Below, piece by piece: positions 1 to 4,921 of a stretch of 6,155 nucleotides of DNA. A program made the translations under genes and the position numbers. The notes below the pieces were generated by a model. It had not been told where the DNA came from and did no database searches. It saw nothing but the letters and a program-made list of their open reading frames with translations. The stretch spans positions 1-6,155 of the forward strand of contig QHTP01000092.1 in the NCBI GenBank assembly GCA_003220855.1, written 5' to 3'. Origin of the DNA: Gemmatimonadota bacterium. Lineage in GTDB: Bacteria > Gemmatimonadota > Gemmatimonadetes > Gemmatimonadales > GWC2-71-9. Position 1 is the stretch's first letter. Every line of letters starts with the position of its first letter.

Positions 1-1
1 G

Positions 2-226
2 GCGCTGCGCGCGGTCACGCTGTCCCCGGCCGAGATTTTCGGCGTGGCCGATCGCTACGGCTCGCTCGAGGCCGGCAAGGTCGCCAACGTCGTGGTGTGG
101 TCGGGCGATCCGTTCGAGTTCACGACCGGGGTGGAGCACGTGTTGATCCGTGGGAAGGAGATTCCCCTGAAGAGCCGGCAGACGGAGCTGCTGGAGCGGT
201 ATCGGAAACTGCCACCCAACTACTAG
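2..226 (+). CDS. Amidohydrolase family protein, C-terminal fragment (5' end outside window)
   Basis: The open frame enters at the left edge and gives 74 residues before a TAG stop. The visible part has the usual end of metal-dependent amidohydrolases of the imidazolonepropionase-like type: a helix ALRAVTLSPAEIFGV, then DRYGSLEAGKVANVVVWSGDPFE, then a short strand pair with VLIRGKEI. In this superfamily the G-S-L-E-x-G-K-x-A-(D/N) stretch forms the small beta-sandwich that closes the TIM barrel; here Asn replaces the commoner Asp. The metal-binding His and Asp residues lie upstream and cannot be seen, so substrate and activity are unknown. A GTG at 44 is an internal Val codon, not a start. The tail ERYRKLPPNY is typical of secreted or peptide-associated amidohydrolases, but that is only an impression. 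The stop codon lies inside the left arm of the inverted repeat at 223-332, and the gene converges on rpmA. Family confident; specific function not assignable. Confidence 0.85.
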   Translation, partial: ALRAVTLSPAEIFGVADRYGSLEAGKVANVVVWSGDPFEFTTGVEHVLIRGKEIPLKSRQTELLERYRKLPPNY

Positions 227-332
227 ACGGGTAGACGGGTAGTGGTGACTAGTGAAAGTGGCCAGGAACAGCTCCTCCTGGCCACTTGCGTTTCCTAGTC
301 ACCGCTCGCCGTCTACCCGTCTACCCGTCTAG
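223..332. terminator. Nested inverted-repeat element between convergent genes, probable bidirectional terminator
   Basis: Three nested, mutually consistent inverted repeats occupy the gap between the amidohydrolase and rpmA. The outer arms are 223-242 and 313-332, a perfect 20-bp match. The middle arms are 244-252 (ggtgactag) and 295-303 (ctagtcacc), 9 bp. The inner hairpin is 256-267 (aagtggccagga) with 276-287 (tcctggccactt), a 12-bp perfect stem with an 8-nt loop. The outer arms are built of an 8-bp unit, tagacggg, tandemly repeated. The stop codon of the plus-strand gene (224-226) and that of rpmA (331-329) are both TAG and each lies within an outer arm. There is no strong T-tract directly after the inner stem on either strand; a TTTT run follows the whole element at 334-337 on the plus strand. 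Position between convergent genes makes a bidirectional terminator the best reading; a dispersed repeat unit is the alternative. Confidence 0.7.
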
Positions 333-586
333 GTTTTCGGATATACGCTCACTTGGTACCGCTTCTTGTTCTTGTGCTCGAAGCGCACCTGGCCGTCGAC
401 GACCGTGAAGAGCGTGTCGTCGGAGCCGCGCCGCACGTTCAGACCGGGATGGAACTTGGTCCCCCGCTGCTTCACGAGGATGGTGCCCGCCGTGACATGC
501 TCCCCGGCGAAGCGTTTCACGCCGAGGTACTTCGGCCCGGAGTCGCGGCCGTTGCGGGAGGACCCGACACCCTTCTTGTGTGCCAT
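329..586 (-). CDS. rpmA: Large-subunit ribosomal protein bL27
   Basis: The 85-residue product is a full-length L27, a component of the 50S subunit whose flexible N-terminus reaches towards the peptidyl transferase centre. The N-terminus MAHKKGVGSSRNGRDS is the family signature, followed by YLGVKRFAGEHVTAGTILVKQRGTKFHPGLNVRRGSDDTLF and a basic C-terminal strand FEHKNKKRYQVSVYP. There is no N-terminal pre-sequence of the kind cleaved from L27 in Firmicutes, so the ATG yields the mature form directly. A TGAGGG motif supplies a Shine-Dalgarno sequence (GAGGG at 597-593, six bases before the ATG) and overlaps the TGA stop of rplU, pointing to translational coupling within one transcript. Only nine bases separate it from rplU. 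The stop codon is part of the right arm of the inverted repeat, and no obgE gene follows as it does in many bacteria, because the next gene converges from the other strand. Confidence 0.98.
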   Translation of the reverse strand: MAHKKGVGSSRNGRDSGPKYLGVKRFAGEHVTAGTILVKQRGTKFHPGLNVRRGSDDTLFTVVDGQVRFEHKNKKRYQVSVYPKT

Positions 587-595
587 TGTGCGCCC

Positions 596-919
596 TCAGT
601 CGCCCTTGAGCTTGACGTCGGCGATCTTGATCTCCGTGAACTGCTGCCGATGCCCGCCGTGGCGGCGGTAGCCGCTGCGCCGGGCGAAGCGGTAGATCTT
701 GATCTTCTTGGCTTTGCCGTGCCGCACGATCTCGGCGGTCACCTTCGCCCCCTTCACCACCGGCTTTCCTGCCTGCACCTGTTTGCCGTCGCTGGCGAGC
801 AGGACCTGGTCGAACGTCACCTTGGTCCCGGGCTCGGCCGCGAGCAGCGGGACCTTGATGGTGACGCCGGGCTCGGCGCGGAATTGGGCGCCCCCGGTGG
901 CGAAAATGGCGTACGTCAT
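596..919 (-). CDS. rplU: Large-subunit ribosomal protein bL21
   Basis: The 107-residue product matches bL21, a 50S protein that binds 23S rRNA. The N-terminus MTYAIFATGGAQFRAEPG corresponds to the usual M-Y-A-I-x-x-T-G-G-x-Q-x-x-V-x-x-G start. The middle holds the V-T-F-D-Q-V-L-L-A strand, and the C-terminal signature KIKIYRFARRSGYRRHGGHRQQFTEIKI (about residues 72-99) is the diagnostic RNA-binding end. Length is normal for the family (about 100-105) with a short tail KLKGD. The ATG at 919-917 has no convincing Shine-Dalgarno sequence in front of it; the bases just upstream are C-rich. A promoter-like TTGACT-17-TAGCTT pair at 957-929 would put the transcript start about three bases before this ATG. 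The gene lies 41 bp after rng and 9 bp before rpmA, so it is probably read both from the rng promoter and possibly from its own. Confidence 0.98.
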   Translation of the reverse strand: MTYAIFATGGAQFRAEPGVTIKVPLLAAEPGTKVTFDQVLLASDGKQVQAGKPVVKGAKVTAEIVRHGKAKKIKIYRFARRSGYRRHGGHRQQFTEIKIADVKLKGD

Positions 920-928
920 AGGGCGCGG

Positions 929-957
929 AAGCTAAAGGGAGGCTTAGAGATAGTCAA
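929..957 (-). promoter_or_regulatory. Candidate internal promoter for rplU-rpmA
   Basis: On the minus strand, TTGACT (957-952, five of six matches to the -35 consensus) is followed after exactly 17 bases by TAGCTT (934-929, which fits only the TAnnnT core of a -10 element). The predicted start is near 922, leaving a leader of about three bases before the rplU ATG at 919. The absence of a visible Shine-Dalgarno sequence for rplU agrees with this. The -10 match is weak, so the call rests on the good -35, the ideal spacing and the position in the only gap between rng and rplU. Confidence 0.4.
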
Positions 958-960
958 GGT

Positions 961-2532
961 TCACGCGACCGCGTACTGCTCCGTCACGTCCCGCCCGGCG
1001 GGCTTCGCCATCATCCGGAACTCGTCGAGCCGCATCATCGGGTCGTCGCGCACTTCGAGCTCCAATCCGGTCTGCTTCTCGAGCTGGCGCAGGAAGTTGG
1101 GCTCTTGCTCGACCAAGTACAGTGCCACATCGGGATGCAGTCGCACGGCGAGCTGGCGCTCTTTGTGCTCCGCCCCGGCGCGCTTGAGCGAGCGCTCCAT
1201 GCGGCGCACCACGACTTCGGGCCGGAACACGCGTCCGGTGCCGTTGCAGGTCGGGCACTCCGCCGTCATGGACTGCCACAGCGAGGGACGCACCCGCTGG
1301 CGGGTCATCTCGATCAACCCCAGCTCGGAGACGGCGAACGCCTTGGTGCGGGCGCGGTCGCGACCCAGATGGGCCCGCAGCTCCTGTAGCACCTTGTCGC
1401 GATTCCCTCGCGACTCCATGTCGATGAAGTCGACCACGATGATGCCGCCGATGTCGCGCAGCCGCAGCTGACGCGCCACCTCCCGGGCCGCCTCGAGGTT
1501 GGTCTTCACGATGGTGCTCTCAGGGTCTTTCTTGCCCGTATAGCGGCCGGTGTTCACGTCGATCGACGTGAGCGCTTCGGTCGGCTGAATGATCAGGTAG
1601 CCGCCGGTGGGGAGCTCGACGCGCGCCTTGAAGAGTGCGCGGATCTCGGCCTCGACGTCGTATTCGTCGAACAGCGGCGTTTCGGCTTCGTACAGTTTCA
1701 CCCGCTCGATCAAGTCGGGGTCGATCTGCTTGAGATACTGCACGACCTCGTTGTGCAGCATCTTGGAATCGACGAGCAGCGAGTCGACCTTGTCCGAGAA
1801 CAGGTCGCGGATGATGCCGCGGGTGAGCGACGTCTCGCGCTGCAGCAGCGCCGGCGCCCGGACGGAGCCCGACTTGCGCTTGATTTTCTTCCACAGGCCG
1901 TACAGGTGATCGATCTCGCGCTTGCAGCTCTGCTCGGTCAGGTCCTCGGCGACGGTGCGGATGATCCAGCCGCCCGAATCCTTCGGGACGAGCTTCGAGA
2001 CGAGCTCGCGCAGCTTGGCACGCTGCTCACGGTTCTCGATCTTGCGGGAGACGCCGACCTTGGAGGCGAATGGCATGTAAACGAGAAACCGGCCGGCCAG
2101 CGAGACCTGCGCGGTGACGCGCGGTCCCTTGGTCCCGATCGGCTCCTTGATGACCTGGACGAGCTTGGCTTCGCCGCGCTTCAGCTCGTCGCTGACGTTG
2201 GGAAGGCGGCGCCGGGAGGAGCGGCCGCCCCCGCTGCCGGTCCCGCCCCCTTCGCCGTTGCCGTTGTCGTCGTCGTCATGATCGGAGGGCTCGTCGTCCT
2301 CCTCCGCCTCGATCAGGTCGGAGGCGTGGAGAAACGCGCTCTTTTCGGCCCCGATGTTGACGAACGCGGCCTGGATTCCCGGAAGCACGGCCTCGACCGT
2401 GCCCAGGTAGATATCGCCCACCATGCGGCGGGCGTCGGGACGATCGACCAGGAGCTCAACAAGGCGATCGTCCTCCAGGATCGCCACGCGAGTCTCGCGC
2501 GCGGTCCCGCTGATGAGAATTTCCCGTTTCAA
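961..2532 (-). CDS. rng: Ribonuclease G/E family endoribonuclease
   Basis: The 523-residue product contains the full catalytic half of the RNase E/G family, which cleaves single-stranded AU-rich RNA in rRNA maturation and mRNA decay. An RNase H-like/S1 N-terminal part covers about 1-150, including VGDIYLGTVEAVLPGIQAAFVNIG and SAFLHASDL. The 5'-phosphate sensor IIRTVAED (Arg192, Thr193) aligns with R169/T170 of E. coli RNase E. The DNase I-like catalytic region has Asp325 (SIDVNTGR) and Asp368 (VVDFIDM), spaced 43 residues apart as in E. coli (D303/D346). The zinc-link CPTCNGTG (Cys426, Cys429) follows at the E. coli spacing. There is no long C-terminal degradosome scaffold, so it is closer to RNase G in layout. 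An acidic/Gly/Arg insert lies within the S1 domain (residues 76-110). The start is TTG, with GAGGG eight bases upstream (2545-2541); homology begins immediately (MKREILISGTARETRVAILED), supporting it. First gene of rng-rplU-rpmA. Confidence 0.96.
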   Translation of the reverse strand: MKREILISGTARETRVAILEDDRLVELLVDRPDARRMVGDIYLGTVEAVLPGIQAAFVNIGAEKSAFLHASDLIEAEEDDEPSDHDDDDNGNGEGGGTGSGGGRSSRRRLPNVSDELKRGEAKLVQVIKEPIGTKGPRVTAQVSLAGRFLVYMPFASKVGVSRKIENREQRAKLRELVSKLVPKDSGGWIIRTVAEDLTEQSCKREIDHLYGLWKKIKRKSGSVRAPALLQRETSLTRGIIRDLFSDKVDSLLVDSKMLHNEVVQYLKQIDPDLIERVKLYEAETPLFDEYDVEAEIRALFKARVELPTGGYLIIQPTEALTSIDVNTGRYTGKKDPESTIVKTNLEAAREVARQLRLRDIGGIIVVDFIDMESRGNRDKVLQELRAHLGRDRARTKAFAVSELGLIEMTRQRVRPSLWQSMTAECPTCNGTGRVFRPEVVVRRMERSLKRAGAEHKERQLAVRLHPDVALYLVEQEPNFLRQLEKQTGLELEVRDDPMMRLDEFRMMAKPAGRDVTEQYAVA

Positions 2533-2596
2533 AGCAAGTGCCCTCGACCCCGGTCGGCCAACAGCCGGTCGGGATCCCGCGATTGTTCCAGCAGAA

Positions 2597-2628
2597 ACTC
2601 ATGCCGCTGAGATCAGCCTCGGATGAGT
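2597..2628 (-). other. Stem-loop in the predicted rng 5' leader
   Basis: The arms actcat (2597-2602) and atgagt (2623-2628) are perfectly complementary. Inside them cc/gg (2604-2605 with 2621-2622) and gctg/cagc (2606-2609 with 2614-2617) can also pair, giving a 12-bp interrupted stem with a four-base loop. It sits within the leader expected from the promoter at 2742-2714. A role in control of rng is possible because E. coli rne is autoregulated through leader hairpins, but nothing here demonstrates it. Confidence 0.3.
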
Positions 2629-2713
2629 CGAACCGATTGGACGAGAGTCGCCCGGGCGACGCTGCGACGGCGCCAGGGAGCGCTAGCCATCCTCGAGTCC
2701 AATGCATATGGTA

Positions 2714-2742
2714 AATATAAGCGGCCTTGCAACTTACGTCAA
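2714..2742 (-). promoter_or_regulatory. Sigma-70-type promoter for the rng-rplU-rpmA operon
   Basis: Read on the minus strand, TTGACG (2742-2737) matches the -35 consensus at five of six positions. TATATT (2719-2714) matches the -10 consensus at five of six. The spacer (2736-2720) is exactly 17 bases. The predicted start is near 2707, giving a leader of about 175 nt before the TTG start of rng at 2532. It points towards the ribonuclease and ribosomal protein genes and is the best promoter match in the window. Confidence 0.75.
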
Positions 2743-2763
2743 CTGGGGCGAGATTACCGGGCC

Positions 2764-4902
2764 ATGACGCCACGCGTCGGTCCTTTCCGGGGGGTGCTCC
2801 TGACCGTCCTTACCACCGGCGCCGCGCCCGCGGCCGCCCAAACCCTGCAGTATCCGCCCGCCCCGCCAGGCGACGTCGTGGACGACTATCACGGGACCAA
2901 GGTCCCCGATCCCTATCGCTGGCTCGAGGACCCCGACGCGCCGGCGACGCGCGCCTGGATCGAGGCGCAGAACCGCCTGACGGAGACGTATCTGGCCGCG
3001 ATCCCCGCGCGCGAGCGGATCCGGGAGCGGTTGCGCCGGCTGTGGGACTATCCCAAGTACGGCGCGCCCTTTCACAAGGCCGGCCGGTATTTCTTTTTCA
3101 AGAACGACGGCTTGCAGAACCAGTCGGTGCTCTACACGCAGCCGGCGCTGACGGCCGACCCGACGGTGCTGTTGGACCCGAACCTCCTGTCCGCCGACGG
3201 GACGGTGGCGCTCTCGACGCTGGCGGTGTCCGAAGACGGCCGCTTGGTCGCGTATGGGACGTCCGCCAGCGGCTCCGACTGGGAGGAGTTCCGGGTGCGC
3301 GACGTGGCCACCGGGCGCGACCTGCCGGATCAGCTTCGCTGGATCAAGTTTTCGGGGGCGTCCTGGACCAAGGACGGCGCCGGCTTTTTCTACAGCCGCT
3401 ACCCCGAGCCCGGCGACAAGGCGCTCAGCGACGTCAACCGGTTCCAGAAGGTCTACTATCACCGGCTCGGAACGGATCAGCCACAGGACGTGCTCGTCTA
3501 CGAGCGGCCCGACCAGCCCGACTGGGGCATGAACGCGGAAGTGACTGACGATGGTCGTTACGCCGTCCTGCACATATGGCTCGGCACCGACCGGCGGAAC
3601 CGGATCTACTATTTCGATCTACAAGATCCGAGGCACCCGCGGGTCACGGGCGACGTGGTGCGGCTGCTCGACGACTTCGACGCGAGCTACGCATTCGTGG
3701 GCAATGACGGCCCGGTGTTCTACTTCCTCACGGACCTGGACGCGCCCCGCAAGCGGGTCATCGCGATCGACACGCGGCATCCCGAGCGGGCTCGCTGGCG
3801 CGAGGTCATTCCTCAGGGCGCGGACGTCTTGGAGGAGGTGCACATCATCCACGACGTGTTCGTGACGAGCGCCATGCACGACGCGTCGTCTCGACTGCGC
3901 CTGTACGCGCTCGACGGCCGGCCCCTCTCGAATCTCGCGCTGCCCACGCTCGGCACCGTGGGCTCGATCACGGGCGAGCGGCGCGACGCCGAGATGTTCT
4001 ACGCCTTCACCTCGTTCCTGTATCCCACCACCATCTTCCGCTACGCCTTCCAGAGCGGGGCGACCGACGTCTTCAAGGCTCCGAAGATCGACTTCGATCC
4101 GTCGGGCTACGAAACGAAGCAGGTATTTTACGCGAGCAAGGACGGGACCCGCGTGCCGATGTTCATCACGCATCGGAACGGACTGAGGCTCGACGGCGCG
4201 AACCCGACGTACCTGTCCGGCTATGGCGGGTTCAACATCAGCCTCACGCCGAGCTTCTCGGTCGCCATGCTCGTGTGGCTCGAGCTGGGCGGCGTGTACG
4301 CCGTGCCGAACCTGCGGGGCGGCGGCGAGTACGGCGAGCAGTGGCACCAAGCGGGGATGCTCGGCAGGAAGCAGAACGTGTTCGACGACTTCGTCGCGGC
4401 GGCGGAGTACTTGATCGCCCAGGGCTACACCTCGTCGCCCAAGCTGGCGATTGCCGGCGGCTCGAACGGCGGGCTGCTCGTGGGGGCGGCGATCACGCAG
4501 CGGCCGGAGCTGTTCGGCGCCGCCCTGCCCGCGGTGGGCGTGATGGACATGCTCCGCTTCCACAAGTTCACGATCGGCTGGGCCTGGGTGACCGACTACG
4601 GCTCCGCGGACAGCGCGACGCAGTTCCCCTATCTCTACAAGTACTCACCGCTCCACAACATTCGGGCGGGGACGCGCTACCCGGCGACGCTCGTCACCAC
4701 GGCGGACCACGACGACCGCGTGGTGCCGGGGCACTCGTTCAAGTTCACCGCGGCGCTCCAGGCCGCGCAGGCGGGACCGCAGCCGGTCCTGATCGAGATC
4801 GAGACGAAGGCCGGGCACGGGGCCGGCAAGCCGACCAGCAAGGTGATCGAGGAGCAGGCGGACCGGTTTGCGTTCCTCGTGAAAAATCTGGGGATGCAGT
4901 GA
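2764..4902 (+). CDS. Secreted prolyl oligopeptidase (peptidase family S9A)
   Basis: The product cleaves short peptides after proline. From the ATG at 2764 it has 712 residues, like porcine prolyl oligopeptidase (710) plus a signal peptide. Residues 1-25 (MTPRVGPFRGVLLTVLTTGAAPAAA) form a signal peptide with a likely AAA|Q cleavage site, so the enzyme is exported, probably to the periplasm. DDYHGTKVPDPYRWLEDP near the mature N-terminus is the S9A signature. About 95-440 is the beta-propeller that limits substrate size. The C-terminal alpha/beta hydrolase domain shows the triad Ser567 (GGSNGGLLV), Asp650 (DHDDRVVP) and His685 (KAGHGAGKP). Tyr487 (GYGGF) corresponds to the oxyanion-hole Tyr473, and Trp608 and Arg652 to the substrate-binding Trp595 and Arg643 of the pig enzyme. 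All key residues are present, so it should be active. An in-frame ATG at 2623 would add 47 residues before the signal peptide and is less likely. Shine-Dalgarno support at 2764 is weak. The gene converges on the acyl-CoA dehydrogenase gene with a 19-bp gap. Confidence 0.95.
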   Translation: MTPRVGPFRGVLLTVLTTGAAPAAAQTLQYPPAPPGDVVDDYHGTKVPDPYRWLEDPDAPATRAWIEAQNRLTETYLAAIPARERIRERLRRLWDYPKYGAPFHKAGRYFFFKNDGLQNQSVLYTQPALTADPTVLLDPNLLSADGTVALSTLAVSEDGRLVAYGTSASGSDWEEFRVRDVATGRDLPDQLRWIKFSGASWTKDGAGFFYSRYPEPGDKALSDVNRFQKVYYHRLGTDQPQDVLVYERPDQPDWGMNAEVTDDGRYAVLHIWLGTDRRNRIYYFDLQDPRHPRVTGDVVRLLDDFDASYAFVGNDGPVFYFLTDLDAPRKRVIAIDTRHPERARWREVIPQGADVLEEVHIIHDVFVTSAMHDASSRLRLYALDGRPLSNLALPTLGTVGSITGERRDAEMFYAFTSFLYPTTIFRYAFQSGATDVFKAPKIDFDPSGYETKQVFYASKDGTRVPMFITHRNGLRLDGANPTYLSGYGGFNISLTPSFSVAMLVWLELGGVYAVPNLRGGGEYGEQWHQAGMLGRKQNVFDDFVAAAEYLIAQGYTSSPKLAIAGGSNGGLLVGAAITQRPELFGAALPAVGVMDMLRFHKFTIGWAWVTDYGSADSATQFPYLYKYSPLHNIRAGTRYPATLVTTADHDDRVVPGHSFKFTAALQAAQAGPQPVLIEIETKAGHGAGKPTSKVIEEQADRFAFLVKNLGMQ

Positions 4903-4921
4903 TGAAAGGTTGAGGAGGTTG

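Larger units (their letters stand above)
2533..2763. other. Divergent intergenic region between rng and the prolyl oligopeptidase gene
   Basis: This 231-bp stretch holds no convincing gene. Its right part contains an AT-rich island (about 2700-2720) unusual against the GC-rich surroundings, overlapping the rng promoter. The left part would be the transcribed leader of rng and contains a stem-loop at 2597-2628, a perfect 14-bp palindrome at 2647-2660 (gtcgcccgggcgac) and a direct repeat ccggtcgg at 2550-2557 and 2565-2572. For the rightward gene, only a weak promoter candidate is visible: TTGCAA (2727-2732), 17 bases, GAGATT (2750-2755), which would start transcription about two bases before the ATG at 2764. 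An open frame in register with the peptidase runs from an ATG at 2623, but its extra 47 residues precede a signal peptide and overlap the rng promoter, so I treat it as non-coding. Confidence 0.6.

Noticed and set aside
223..332. Short CRISPR-like or integration-site reading of the 8-bp repeats
   Set aside because: The units are contiguous with no spacers and are arranged as an inverted pair; no tRNA, integrase or cas gene is nearby.
353..1471. Long plus-strand open frame (372 codons) across rpmA, rplU and the 3' part of rng
   Set aside because: It lies antisense to three recognisable genes, and its composition (Ala/Gly/Leu/Arg-rich, no known motif) is what high-GC antisense frames produce.
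1753..2610. Plus-strand open frame antisense to the 5' half of rng
   Set aside because: Shadow of the RNase G coding frame; no family resemblance and low-complexity hydrophobic runs that mirror the acidic/Gly insert on the other strand.
2700..2721. AT-rich island as a sign of horizontally acquired DNA or an origin
   Set aside because: It is only about 20 bp and is explained by the -10 region of the rng promoter; no DnaA-box cluster or iterons are present.
2456..2773. Minus-strand 105-codon frame spanning the rng promoter and leader
   Set aside because: It overlaps the rng N-terminus out of frame, runs through the -35 and -10 elements, and shows no recognisable protein features.
3619..4563. 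314-codon minus-strand frame inside the prolyl oligopeptidase gene
   Set aside because: Antisense to a gene with an intact catalytic triad; His/Arg/Val-rich composition typical of an antisense shadow.
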